Program-made: the position numbers and the translations under genes
The notes under the pieces: generated by a model
Told to the model about the DNA's origin: nothing
Database searches by the model: none
Seen by the model: the letters and a program-made list of their open reading frames with translations, nothing else
Shown: positions 41,274 to 49,866 of the stretch, piece after piece
Layout of the letters: each line of letters begins with the position of its first letter
Position numbering within the stretch: the first letter of the stretch is position 1
Source: Streptomyces sp. NBC_00440
GTDB lineage: Bacteria > Actinomycetota > Actinomycetes > Streptomycetales > Streptomycetaceae
DNA: 64,000 nt
Direction of reading: 5' to 3'
Assembly (NCBI RefSeq): GCF_036014215.1
Contig: NZ_CP107921.1
Location: 6,941,501-7,005,500 of the forward strand

Positions 41274-42750
41274 CCACTACATCAACGGCGCCCGGGTACA
41301 GCCCGCGAGCGGCGCCTATCTGTCCAGCGTCAACCCGACGACCGCCGAGGTCTGGTACGAGACGGCGCGCGGCGACGCCACCGACGCCGACCGCGCCGTC
41401 CGGGCCGCGCGCGCCGCGTTCGAGGATCCGGCCTGGCGCGATCTGACGGCGACCCGGCGCGGCGCGCTGCTGCGCAGGCTCGCCGAACTCATCGGCGAGC
41501 ACGGCGAGGAACTGGCCCGTACCGAGACGCTGGACAACGGCAAACTGCTCAGCGAGATGCGCGCCCAGCTGGCCAGCCTGCCGGAGTACGTGCACTACTA
41601 CGCGGGTCTGGCCGACAAGGTGCACGGCAGCACCATCCCGGCCTCCCGCCGGGAGATACTCAACTACACGGTGCGCGAACCGCTCGGTGTGGTCGTGGCC
41701 ATCACCCCGTGGAACTCTCCGCTGCTGCTGACCATCACCAAGCTGGCGCCCGCGCTGGCGGCCGGGAACACCGTCGTCGTCAAGCCGTCCGAGCACACCT
41801 CAGCCTCGCTGCTCCAGCTCGCTCCGCTCCTTGAGAAGGCCGGCTTCCCGCCCGGTGTCGTCAACGTCGTCACCGGTTACGGGGACGAGGTCGGCACGCC
41901 GCTGGTGGAGCATCCGCTGGTCGCCAAGGTCACGTTCACCGGCAGCACCCGCACCGGGTCGCGGATCGCGGCGAGCTGCGGCTCCCGGTTCGTCCGCACC
42001 ACGCTGGAGCTGGGCGGCAAGTCGCCCAACATCGTCTTCGGCGACGCGGATGTGGCGAACGCGTCGGTCGGTATCGTCGCCGGAGTGTTCGCCGCCGCGG
42101 GGCAGACCTGTGTGGCGGGCAGCCGGGTCTACGCCCAACAGGCCGTCTACGACGAGGTGGTGGAGCGGGTGGCGGCGCGGGCCGACGCGATCCGGCTCGG
42201 CGACCCGCTGGACCCGGCGACCCAGCTCGGGCCGCTGGCGATCGAGAGCCAGCGCGACAAGGTGGAGGAGTACGTCGCCGTGGGCCGGGCGGAGGGCGCG
42301 GTGACCGTTGCGGGCGGCAGCCGGCCCGAACCCGGCGGGCTCGGCGGTCTTGACGGGTTCTTCTACCGTCCCACCGCCTTCGTCGGGGCCGACAACAGCA
42401 TGCGGCTCTGCCGGGAGGAGATCTTCGGACCTGTCGTGGCGATCATGCCCTTCGGGACCGAGGACGAGCTGGTGGGGCTCGCCAACGACACCGACTACGG
42501 CCTCGCCGCCGGGCTGTGGACCCGGGACCTGGCCCGCGCACACCGCGTCGCGTCCCGGCTCGACGCCGGCACGGTGTGGGTCAACACCTACCGCTCGATG
42601 TCCCCGATGTCGCCGCGCTCCGGCTTCAAGTCCAGCGGGATGGGCGTGGAGCACGGGACCGAGGTGATGGGGGAGTACACCCGGCTCAAGAGCGTCTGGA
42701 TCAACACGGACGAGGGCCCCGCCGACGACCCGTTCGTCCTGAAGTCCTGA
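41245..42750 (+). CDS. Aldehyde dehydrogenase (NAD(P)-dependent)
   Basis: 501 residues from GTG 41245. Catalytic residues are N157 (ITPWNSP), E255 (LELGGKSPN) and C289 (AAGQTCVAGS), with EEIFGPVVAIMPF near the end. It oxidises an aldehyde, probably a semialdehyde made by the preceding enzymes, to the acid for central metabolism. The start lies inside the hydrolase gene (29-bp overlap), so it is coupled. The operon ends here against the convergent gntR gene. Confidence 0.9.
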   Translation: MTAPRLPRHDHYINGARVQPASGAYLSSVNPTTAEVWYETARGDATDADRAVRAARAAFEDPAWRDLTATRRGALLRRLAELIGEHGEELARTETLDNGKLLSEMRAQLASLPEYVHYYAGLADKVHGSTIPASRREILNYTVREPLGVVVAITPWNSPLLLTITKLAPALAAGNTVVVKPSEHTSASLLQLAPLLEKAGFPPGVVNVVTGYGDEVGTPLVEHPLVAKVTFTGSTRTGSRIAASCGSRFVRTTLELGGKSPNIVFGDADVANASVGIVAGVFAAAGQTCVAGSRVYAQQAVYDEVVERVAARADAIRLGDPLDPATQLGPLAIESQRDKVEEYVAVGRAEGAVTVAGGSRPEPGGLGGLDGFFYRPTAFVGADNSMRLCREEIFGPVVAIMPFGTEDELVGLANDTDYGLAAGLWTRDLARAHRVASRLDAGTVWVNTYRSMSPMSPRSGFKSSGMGVEHGTEVMGEYTRLKSVWINTDEGPADDPFVLKS

Positions 42751-42786
42751 TGCCGGTCAGCCCTGAAGCCCTGATGCCGGTCAGCC
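42746..42786. repeat. 17-bp direct repeat spanning two convergent stop codons
   Basis: CCTGATGCCGGTCAGCC occurs at 42746-42762 and 42770-42786, period 24 bp. One copy contains the aldehyde dehydrogenase TGA and the other the gntR stop. It looks like a small local duplication. Confidence 0.6.
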
Positions 42787-43554
42787 GGGCTCCCCGCCGT
42801 CCGCGGCGGGAGCGGCCCGGTCGAGACCGTCCATCAGCGCCCGGTGGCTCGCCCGTACGTGCTCACGCATCACCCGCTCCGCGCCGTCCCCGTCCTTGGC
42901 CCGGATCAGTTCGAGCACATGGTGGTGTTCGGAGTCGGACCGGGTGGGGCGGCCGGGCTGCGCCAGCGAGGTGTGCACCAGGCGCGGGTAGGCGAGCTGG
43001 TTCATGAGGGTGCGGTAGTGGTCGGCGAGCTTGGCGTTGTCGGCGCCGCGCATCACCAAGTCGTGGAACTCGTGGACCAGTTCGGCGTAGCCCTCCTGGT
43101 TGCCACTGCGCACCGCGGCATCGGCGGTGGACAGATTGGCCTCCAGTGCGTCCAGTTCGGGGACCCGGCCGCGCTGGGCGAGCAGGCGCGCGGCGGCGCC
43201 TTCGAGCAGTTCCTTCATCTGGAACAGCTCGGTGATCTCCCGCCGCGACGGCGCGGCGACGAAGGTCCCCACCCGGGGCCGGATATCGACGAGCCCCTCG
43301 GTCTGCAGCTGCTTCAGAGCCTCGCGCACCGGGGTGCGGCTGACGCCGAACGCCTCCGCCAGCACGATCTCCGACAGGCTGGTACCGGGGGCGAGTTCGC
43401 CGGAGATGATGCGGCCGCGCAGCTCGACGATCACCCGGCTCTGGATGCTCATACCGCTCAGCCGTTGCTTGCGTACGGCGGGGTTGCGGTCGGCCGGGAG
43501 CGCACCCTCACTCGAAGACCCGCTCGAAGACTCGCTCGAAGAAGTATCTTGCAT
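42781..43554 (-). CDS. GntR-family regulator with FCD domain
   Basis: 257 residues. Winged helix at about 38-100 (IVELRGRIISGELAPGTSLS, EAFGVSRTPVREALKQLQTE, LVDIRPRVGTFVAAPSRRE), then an all-helical FCD effector domain (about 105-235) with ligand and metal residues such as VHEFHDLVMRGADN and HHHVLELIRAKDGD. A Ser-rich N-terminus (SSSESSSGSSSE) is encoded by 12-bp repeats; start at M35 (MSIQSRV) is possible. The putative TSS falls at ATG 43554, so the mRNA may be leaderless. It probably represses the surrounding four units until a pathway metabolite binds. Confidence 0.88.
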   Translation of the reverse strand: MQDTSSSESSSGSSSEGALPADRNPAVRKQRLSGMSIQSRVIVELRGRIISGELAPGTSLSEIVLAEAFGVSRTPVREALKQLQTEGLVDIRPRVGTFVAAPSRREITELFQMKELLEGAAARLLAQRGRVPELDALEANLSTADAAVRSGNQEGYAELVHEFHDLVMRGADNAKLADHYRTLMNQLAYPRLVHTSLAQPGRPTRSDSEHHHVLELIRAKDGDGAERVMREHVRASHRALMDGLDRAAPAADGGEPG

Positions 43555-43591
43555 GGCACGAACCTAGGGTGCTCTTCCTTGCAGCGTCAAG
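43548..43591 (-). promoter_or_regulatory. gntR promoter with two operator-like sites (autoregulation)
   Basis: Minus strand: -35 TTGACG, 18-bp spacer, -10 TAGGTT (43566-43561). CTTGACGCTGCAAG (43591-43578) overlies the -35 and CGTGCCATGCAAG (43560-43548) covers the start, matching the layout of the 37867 operon promoter. Confidence 0.6.
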
Positions 43592-43684
43592 ACGATATCG
43601 CGCCGCTGTCGCACCCCGGTGCACCCCTCTGCCCACCCGCGTAAGGCTGTTGGGCGGAGTGCGAACCGGTCCTTGCCGGAACCC

Positions 43685-43731
43685 TTGACAAGCACACATG
43701 GCACTTTCACTCTAACCACTGGCATACAACA
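43685..43731 (+). promoter_or_regulatory. Permease promoter with GntR-type site
   Basis: TTGACA at 43685-43690, a weak -10 near 43708-43716, then CTGGCATACAACA (43719-43731), the exact inverse of the 13-mer before the monooxygenase operon. The -35 is good; the -10 is uncertain. Confidence 0.5.
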
Positions 43732-43757
43732 TGGCAGCAGTCTGTAGGAGGCATGGC

Positions 43758-45302
43758 ATGGACAGTGACAAGCCCGCGCAGCAACCGCCCGACCTGGGGT
43801 ACCGCGACAGCATCGCCAAGGTGGAGCCGTACGGCGTGGACCACATCCCCGAAGTGGAGCGCCACGGAAAGGCCGGCTCCCAGTTCTCCATCTGGTTCGC
43901 CGCAGGACTCAACTTCCCGATCATGCTGCTCGGTTTCAGCGCCGCCGCCCTCGGCCTGTCCATGACCGCCGCGGTCACCGCCATCCTCGCCGGGGCCCTG
44001 GTCGGCTCGGCCACGATGGGGATCATGTCCCGGATGGGGGTGCGCCTCGGCGTGCCCCAGCAGATGCAGGCCCGCGGCCCGCTGGGCTTCGTGGGCAATC
44101 TGCTGCCCGTGGCGTACATCAATGTCTTCGCGGGCGTCGGCTGGGCCGCCGTCACGGTCATCCTCGGCGGCAAGGCGCTCGGCGTCCTGCTGGGGACCCC
44201 GTTCTGGCTCTCGGCCGCGGTGCTGACCGCGCTCCAGCTCACCGTCGCCGTCTTCGGCTACAACATGATCCACTACCTTCAGCGGATCCTGGCCGTCGTG
44301 CTGTTCCTGCTCTTCACCCTGGTGACGGTCGTCGCGCTGTACCGGGGCGGCCACTTCCTGGCGGCCAACCCCGGCGCTCCGGGATACATCGGGTCCGCCG
44401 GCGGCTGGGTCACGCTCGGCGGCTGGTTCCTGGCCTTCCTCATCGCCTGGCTGCCGTTCGCCTCGGACTACTCGCGCTATCTGCCGGACAGCAAGCGGGT
44501 CAGCACCTCCGCCGGCCTGCTGACGGCACTGGGCAACTTCGTCACCCTGTCCTGGCTCGGCATCGCGGGAGTCGTCCTGGCCGGTGCGGCGACCAGCACC
44601 GATGACCCGATCCTGGCGCTGAAGGAACTCACCGGGCCGTGGTCCGTCCCGGCGATGCTGGCGATCCTGCTCTCCTCCTTCTCGCAGAACTTCCTCAACG
44701 TCTACGGCGGCGCGATCTCCCTCCAGACGCTGGGGCTGCCCCTCAAGCGCTGGCAGAGCGTCACCCTCATCTGCGCCGCCGCCTTCGGCGTCAGCCTGTG
44801 GGGAGCCGACGGGATCTACACGTCCTTCGAGGTGTTCCTCAACCTCACCGCCTACTTCGTCGCGCCGTACGTGGCCGTCATCCTGCTCGACTACTTCGTC
44901 GGCCCGCGCCGCGACAAGGCGCGGATCCCCGAGCTGTACGAGAAGCGCCGCATCCTGGAGTGGGGCTTCGTGGCCTGGCTGGCCGGGGTCGTCTGCTCGG
45001 TGCCCTTCTGGCAGTCGGACCTCTACACAGGACCGGTCGCCGCCGCACATCCGGGCTGGGGCGAGCTGACGTACTACGTGGGGTTCGCCGTGGCCGCAGT
45101 GCTCTACCTGCTGACCTACCGCCTGCCACCGCTGTGGCACCGCCGGCCCGCCGCGCTGCCGGAACAGGGGGCCGCGGGGGAGCCGACAGCTGCCGAGAAG
45201 GCGACGGGGACGGCGCCCGCGCAGACGCAGGACACGGCGGGCGCGGAGCCGGGCCAGGACAGCTCCCCGGCCGCGGACCAGCACGTACCGGCCAAGCCCT
45301 GA
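43758..45302 (+). CDS. NCS1-family nucleobase/heterocycle permease
   Basis: 514 residues with about twelve helices. The N-terminal VEPYGVDHIPEVERHGKAGS precedes the NCS1 signature SQFSIWFAAGLNFPIMLLGF, as in cytosine/purine/allantoin and hydantoin carriers; WLPFASDYSRYLPDS is another block. ATG 43758 lies 6 nt after AGGAGG; the upstream ATG 43731 has none. The C-terminal 60 residues are hydrophilic and Ala/Glu-rich. It should import the ring compound degraded by the cluster, driven by H+ or Na+. Confidence 0.88.
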   Translation: MDSDKPAQQPPDLGYRDSIAKVEPYGVDHIPEVERHGKAGSQFSIWFAAGLNFPIMLLGFSAAALGLSMTAAVTAILAGALVGSATMGIMSRMGVRLGVPQQMQARGPLGFVGNLLPVAYINVFAGVGWAAVTVILGGKALGVLLGTPFWLSAAVLTALQLTVAVFGYNMIHYLQRILAVVLFLLFTLVTVVALYRGGHFLAANPGAPGYIGSAGGWVTLGGWFLAFLIAWLPFASDYSRYLPDSKRVSTSAGLLTALGNFVTLSWLGIAGVVLAGAATSTDDPILALKELTGPWSVPAMLAILLSSFSQNFLNVYGGAISLQTLGLPLKRWQSVTLICAAAFGVSLWGADGIYTSFEVFLNLTAYFVAPYVAVILLDYFVGPRRDKARIPELYEKRRILEWGFVAWLAGVVCSVPFWQSDLYTGPVAAAHPGWGELTYYVGFAVAAVLYLLTYRLPPLWHRRPAALPEQGAAGEPTAAEKATGTAPAQTQDTAGAEPGQDSSPAADQHVPAKP

Positions 45303-45343
45303 CGGGCCTCCGCCGCCCTGACTTCGGCCGGCCGGGCCCGTCA
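45300..45343. terminator. Hairpin whose arms contain both convergent stop codons
   Basis: TGACGGGCC (45300-45308) pairs perfectly with GGCCCGTCA (45335-45343); an inner GGCC-rich segment can extend it. The TGA in the left arm stops the permease and the one in the right arm stops the nucleotidyltransferase. Confidence 0.55.
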
Positions 45344-46144
45344 GTCGCCGGAGCCGAGCACCGCGCGCACCTCGGCCACCAGGGCGGCCGCCGCCTCCAC
45401 GGCCGCCGGGTCCAGTGCGCGCAGCGCCGACGACGCCCGCTCGGCGAAGCCGGCCGGAGTCCGAGGCAGGGCGGCGGCCGCGGCCAGCGCGCCCTTCTCG
45501 TTGACGCACCAGACACGGTGGTGTGCGTGCAGGGACTGGGCAAGGATGCCGAAAGCCCGGGAGAGGCAGAGCGAGACATGCAAGGTGTCCCCGCCGTCCG
45601 CCGACTTGCGGGCCGCGGCCACCGAGAACTCCGCCTCCCAGGCGGCCGCCGTCAGCGCGGCGCGCAGCGGCTCCGGATAGCGGCGCGTCTCCTCGCGCAG
45701 CGCCGTCAACTCCCCGGCGGGATCGGCGAGTACGCGGCAGAGCGCCACTTCCCCCGGGTACGCGGGGGACCAGAAGCCGAGCGGATGCCCCGGCTGGACG
45801 CCCACCTCGTAACGGCCCTCGCGACACTGCGACCAGACCCGCTGCACCCGGTCGAGGTCGCGCAGGATCCAGTCCACCGCCACCCCGCCGACCGTGAGCC
45901 AGGCGCCACCGTCCACCCAGGGGCCCCAGCCGCCGGGGCCTGCCACCTCGACGGGCCGGTCGGCCGTGGCGCACGCGAGCGCGGTGAGGGCCGCTGTGTC
46001 CGGGGCGCCGCGGTAGTACAGGCCGAGATCCCAGTCGGAGCCCGGACGCTCGGCGCCCCGCGCGCGGCTTCCGCCGAGGGCTACCGCCGTGATGCCGGGG
46101 ACGCCGCGGAGTTGCTCGGCCATGGTCTCGATCATCGGATTCAT
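45341..46144 (-). CDS. Nucleotidyltransferase-domain protein
   Basis: 267 residues. The pol-beta nucleotidyltransferase motif ALGGSRARGAERPGSDWDLG (G-S-x-A-x-G and D-x-D-like residues) opens the protein; a C-terminal helical part contains LHVSLCLSRAFGILAQSLHA and NEKGALAAAAALP, as in DUF4037 or aminoglycoside-adenylyltransferase-like proteins. It would transfer a nucleotide to an unknown acceptor. A drug-modifying role is possible but not shown. It is convergent with the permease and divergent from the flavoprotein at 46232. Confidence 0.78.
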   Translation of the reverse strand: MNPMIETMAEQLRGVPGITAVALGGSRARGAERPGSDWDLGLYYRGAPDTAALTALACATADRPVEVAGPGGWGPWVDGGAWLTVGGVAVDWILRDLDRVQRVWSQCREGRYEVGVQPGHPLGFWSPAYPGEVALCRVLADPAGELTALREETRRYPEPLRAALTAAAWEAEFSVAAARKSADGGDTLHVSLCLSRAFGILAQSLHAHHRVWCVNEKGALAAAAALPRTPAGFAERASSALRALDPAAVEAAAALVAEVRAVLGSGD

Positions 46145-46231
46145 CGGCCGTGACGCTACCCCCGGCCGCACTGTCGGTGCGCGGGAATATCCTGGGGGTC
46201 TCTGGCCGTCGGCTGATGAAGGAGCCCGAAG

Positions 46232-47647
46232 GTGCCGTCGATGCTCGATGCTGTCGTCGTGGGGGCGGGACCCAACGGGCTGACCGCCGCCGTGGAGCTG
46301 GCCCGCCGCGGATTCGCCGTCGAGGTCTTCGAGGCCCGGGACACCGTCGGAGGGGGCGCGCGGACCGAGGAGCTCACGCTCCCCGGTTTCCGCCACGATC
46401 CCTGCTCCGCCGTCCACCCGCTGGGCGTCGGCTCGCCGGTCTTCAAGACGATGCCGCTCGACCGGTACGGCCTGGAGTGGCTGCACCCCGAACTGCCCAT
46501 GGCGCACCCCTTCGACGACGGCACCGCAGCTGTGCTGTCCCGGTCGGTCGCCGAGACCGCGGCCTCCTTCGGGCCGCGCGACGCGGGTGCGTACCGGCGG
46601 CTCGTCACCCCCTTCCTCGGCCGGTGGGACACGCTGTCCCGGGACTTCATGTCGCTGCCGCTCACCGCGCTGCCGCGTGATCCGCTGACCCTCGCCCGCT
46701 TCGGACTGGCCGGTCTCCCGCCGGCCACCTGGCTGATGAAGCGCTTCCGCGACGACCGGGCGCGCGCGCTGTTCGCCGGACTCGTGGCCCATGTCATCGC
46801 ACCGCTCGACGGCCTCGCCACCAGCGCCGTCGGCCTGACGTTCGCGCTGGCCGCGCACGAGGGCGGCTGGCCGCTGCCGCGTGGCGGCTCGCAGTCCGTC
46901 TCCGACGCACTGACCGGGTATCTGCGTGCTCTGGGCGGTGTGGTGCACACCGGCTTCGAGGTGAAGCGGCTCGACGACCTGCCGCCCGCCCGTGCGTACG
47001 TCTTCGACACCTCGCCGACGGCCGCCGCGCGCATCGCCGGTCTCGGCCGGGCCTACGACGGATACCGGTACGGGGCGAGCGCCTTCAAGATCGATTACGC
47101 ACTCGACGGGCCGGTGCCCTGGACGGCGGAGGCCCCCCGGGTCGCCGGGACCGTGCAGATCGGCCCGAGCAGCCGTGAGATCGGTACGGCGCTGCGCCAG
47201 GCATCGGGCGGCCGCGCCCCCGGAACACCTTTTCTGATCAGCGCCCAGCCGAGTCTGGTCGACCCGTCCAGGGCGCCCGAAGGCAAGCACGTCTTCTGGA
47301 CGTACGGACATGTGCCGAACGGCTGGGACGGCGACCTCACCGAGGCCGTCGAGCGGCAGCTCGAACGCTTCGCGCCCGGCTTCCGTGACCGCGTGCTCGC
47401 CCGCGCCACCGCGGGACCCGCCGAGCTGTTCGCACGCAACGCGAACTACGTGGGCGGCGACATCGCCTGCGGGGCGGCCTCCGGACTGCAACTGCTCCTG
47501 CGCCCCAAGCTCTCGCTGTTCCCTTACACGACCTCGCACCCTGCGGTGTACCTCTGCTCGGCGGCGACCCCGCCAGGACCCGGGGTCCACGGCATGTCGG
47601 GCCACAACGCGGCGAAGGCGGTATGGCGGCGGCTGCGCCGGACGTGA
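46232..47647 (+). CDS. FAD-dependent oxidoreductase, phytoene desaturase-like
   Basis: 471 residues. N-terminal FAD fingerprint [20 protein letters not shown] and [21 protein letters not shown]-terminal FAD contact [20 protein letters not shown]. It belongs to the CrtI/NAD(P)/FAD-dependent group common in actinobacteria, with unknown substrate. No carotenoid genes are nearby. Start GTG 46232 has AAGGAG upstream; ATG 46241 is an alternative. Confidence 0.85.
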   Translation: MPSMLDAVVVGAGPNGLTAAVELARRGFAVEVFEARDTVGGGARTEELTLPGFRHDPCSAVHPLGVGSPVFKTMPLDRYGLEWLHPELPMAHPFDDGTAAVLSRSVAETAASFGPRDAGAYRRLVTPFLGRWDTLSRDFMSLPLTALPRDPLTLARFGLAGLPPATWLMKRFRDDRARALFAGLVAHVIAPLDGLATSAVGLTFALAAHEGGWPLPRGGSQSVSDALTGYLRALGGVVHTGFEVKRLDDLPPARAYVFDTSPTAAARIAGLGRAYDGYRYGASAFKIDYALDGPVPWTAEAPRVAGTVQIGPSSREIGTALRQASGGRAPGTPFLISAQPSLVDPSRAPEGKHVFWTYGHVPNGWDGDLTEAVERQLERFAPGFRDRVLARATAGPAELFARNANYVGGDIACGAASGLQLLLRPKLSLFPYTTSHPAVYLCSAATPPGPGVHGMSGHNAAKAVWRRLRRT

Positions 47648-47723
47648 GCCGGCAGCATCCCCGGCGAGGGAGATGTCGGATTCTCGCCAGCCGCCGGTAC
47701 CGGAGGTGGCCGATGCTTGAGCC

Positions 47724-49193
47724 ATGCACACTGACACCGAGCGCTGCGTACGCGCCGTCCAGTCGAAGGACGCCCGCTTCGACGGCTGGTTCTTCACGGC
47801 CGTCCTGACCACCAGGATCTACTGCCGTCCCAGCTGCCCGGTCGTGCCGCCCAAGGTCGAGAACATGACCTTCTACCCGAGCGCCGCCGCCTGCCAGCAG
47901 GCCGGGTTCCGCGCCTGCAAGCGCTGCCGCCCCGACACCAGCCCCGGATCCCCGGAGTGGAACGCCCGCGCCGATGTCGTGGCCCGCGCCATGCGCCTGA
48001 TCCGGGACGGCATCGTCGACCGGGAAGGCGTGCCCGGCCTCGCCGGGCGGCTCGGATACTCGACCCGGCAGATCGAGCGCCAGCTCCTGGCCGAGCTCGG
48101 TGCCGGCCCGCTCGCACTGGCCCGCGCACAGCGTGCCCAGACGGCGCGCATCCTCATCGAGACGACGGAACTTCCCCTGGCGGACGTGGCGTTCGCCGCC
48201 GGGTTCTCCTCCATCCGTACCTTCAACGACACCGTCCGCGAGGTCTTCGCGCTCGCCCCCGGCGAACTGCGCGCCCGCGTCGCCCGCGGCGCGCGACCGC
48301 ACACCCCGGGCACCATCCCGCTCCGGCTCCCGTTCCGCGCGCCCCTCAACCCGGACAACCTCTTCGGCCACCTCGCGGCGACCGGGGTCCCGGGCGTGGA
48401 GGAGTGGCGGGACGGCGCGTACCGCAGAACGCTCTCCCTGCCGTACGGGCACGGCATCGCCGAACTCACGCCCCGGCCCGACCACATCGGCTGTCTGCTC
48501 TCGCTCACCGATCTGCGCGACCTCACCCACGCCATCAGCCGCTGCCGCTGGCTGCTCGACCTCGACGCCGATCCGGTGGCCGTCGACGGCGAGCTGCGCA
48601 ACGACCCGCTGCTGGCTCCGATGGTCGACAAGGCACCGGGCCGGCGGGTGCCCCGTACCGTCGACGCGGCGGAGTTCGCGGTACGGGCGGTGCTGGGCCA
48701 GCAGGTGTCGACGGCCGCAGCGCGCACCCACGCCGCCCGGCTCGTCGCCGCGCACGGCGTGCCCGTCGACGACGCCAGGGGCGGCCTCACCCATCTCTTC
48801 CCGTCGCCGCAAGCCCTGGCGGCCCTCGACCCGGAGGCCCTGGCGCTGCCCCGCAGCAGGCGCACCACCCTGACCACGCTGGTCGGCGCGCTCGCCGACG
48901 GGTCGCTCACGCTCGGACCGGACAGCGACTGGGACGAGGCCCGCGCCAGGCTGCTCGACCTGCCCGGCTTCGGCCCCTGGACGGTCGAGGTCATCGCGAT
49001 GCGCGCCCTGGGCGACCCCGACGCCTTCCTCCCCACCGACCTGGGCATCCGGCGGGCGGCGGGGGAGCTGGGCCTGCCGTCGACACCTGCCGCGCTCACC
49101 GCCAGGGCCGCGGCCTGGCGGCCCTGGCGGGCGTACGCCGTGCAGTACCTGTGGGCCACCGACTCCCACCCCATCAACCAGCTGCCCGTCTGA
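47724..49193 (+). CDS. alkA: Ada-type regulator fused to AlkA 3-methyladenine DNA glycosylase
   Basis: 489 residues with three parts. Ada zinc/methyl-acceptor domain (1-80) with C34, C38, C65 and C68 (IYCRPSC, ACKRC). AraC-type helix-turn-helix (about 85-190, VPGLAGRLGYSTRQIERQLL). AlkA HhH-GPD glycosylase (200-489) with LPGFGPWTVEVIAMR and the catalytic Asp in FLPTDLGIRR. It senses methyl phosphotriesters and excises alkylated bases, so it can induce the repair genes it stands with. ogt follows after 31 bp. Cytoplasmic. Confidence 0.92.
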   Translation: MHTDTERCVRAVQSKDARFDGWFFTAVLTTRIYCRPSCPVVPPKVENMTFYPSAAACQQAGFRACKRCRPDTSPGSPEWNARADVVARAMRLIRDGIVDREGVPGLAGRLGYSTRQIERQLLAELGAGPLALARAQRAQTARILIETTELPLADVAFAAGFSSIRTFNDTVREVFALAPGELRARVARGARPHTPGTIPLRLPFRAPLNPDNLFGHLAATGVPGVEEWRDGAYRRTLSLPYGHGIAELTPRPDHIGCLLSLTDLRDLTHAISRCRWLLDLDADPVAVDGELRNDPLLAPMVDKAPGRRVPRTVDAAEFAVRAVLGQQVSTAAARTHAARLVAAHGVPVDDARGGLTHLFPSPQALAALDPEALALPRSRRTTLTTLVGALADGSLTLGPDSDWDEARARLLDLPGFGPWTVEVIAMRALGDPDAFLPTDLGIRRAAGELGLPSTPAALTARAAAWRPWRAYAVQYLWATDSHPINQLPV

Positions 49194-49224
49194 CTCCCGA
49201 AATTCCGGGGAGAGGAGCACATCC

Positions 49225-49767
49225 ATGTCCGCGAAACTGTCCGTGAAACCGTCAGTGAACCCGGCCGCGAAGCAGCACACCGTGGTCGACAGCCCGTACG
49301 GTCCGCTCACCCTCGTGGCGACCGGGGGCCTGCTGAGCGGCCTGTATATGACGGAACAGCGCCACAGGCCGCCCGACGAGACCTTCGGCGAACCCGACCC
49401 CCGGCCCTTCGGGCAGGTCAGGGAGGAGCTGACCGCGTACTTCGACGGCGCGCTGACCGAGTTCACCGTGGAGCTGCACCTGGCGGGCACGCCCTTCCAG
49501 CGCAGTGTCTGGGAGCAGCTGCGGCAGATTCCGTACGGCGAGACCCGCTCGTACGGCGACCTCGCCGACCGGCTCGGCAGACCGGGCGCCTCACGGGCCG
49601 TGGGCCTGGCGAACGGCAAGAACCCGGTCGGGATCATCGTCCCCTGCCACCGGGTGATCGGCTCGACGGGCAGTCTCACCGGATACGGCGGCGGGCTCGA
49701 CCGCAAGCAGCGGCTGCTGGCCTTCGAGTCGGGCGGCGCAGCTCCGGGGGAGTACGCCCTCTTCTGA
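49225..49767 (+). CDS. ogt: Methylated-DNA--protein-cysteine methyltransferase
   Basis: 180 residues. Acceptor Cys C141 in IIVPCHRVIGSTG, preceded by GETRSYGDLADRLGRPGASR, the helix-turn-helix and Arg finger region. It transfers the methyl group from O6-methylguanine to itself. An extra N-terminal 20 residues (KLSVKPSVNPAAKQH) are not part of the fold. It forms a repair operon with the Ada/AlkA fusion 31 bp upstream, with GGAGAGGAG before the ATG. Confidence 0.92.
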   Translation: MSAKLSVKPSVNPAAKQHTVVDSPYGPLTLVATGGLLSGLYMTEQRHRPPDETFGEPDPRPFGQVREELTAYFDGALTEFTVELHLAGTPFQRSVWEQLRQIPYGETRSYGDLADRLGRPGASRAVGLANGKNPVGIIVPCHRVIGSTGSLTGYGGGLDRKQRLLAFESGGAAPGEYALF

Positions 49768-49866
49768 CCGGTCCGTCTTCTGACCGGTCCGTATGGGCAG
49801 CGGGCAGGTGGTGCGGATAGGGTCGGAGCGGCGCGACTGCCTGTTCGAAAGCAAGGGATAAACAAG

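Noticed and set aside
43731..43757. Upstream ATG for the permease
   Set aside because: No ribosome binding site, and it overlaps the operator; AGGAGG fits ATG 43758.
36233..45302. Calling the cluster the Rut pathway outright
   Set aside because: No RutC or RutE homologue, the permease is NCS1 and not the RutG type, and the monooxygenase cannot be assigned to RutA by eye.
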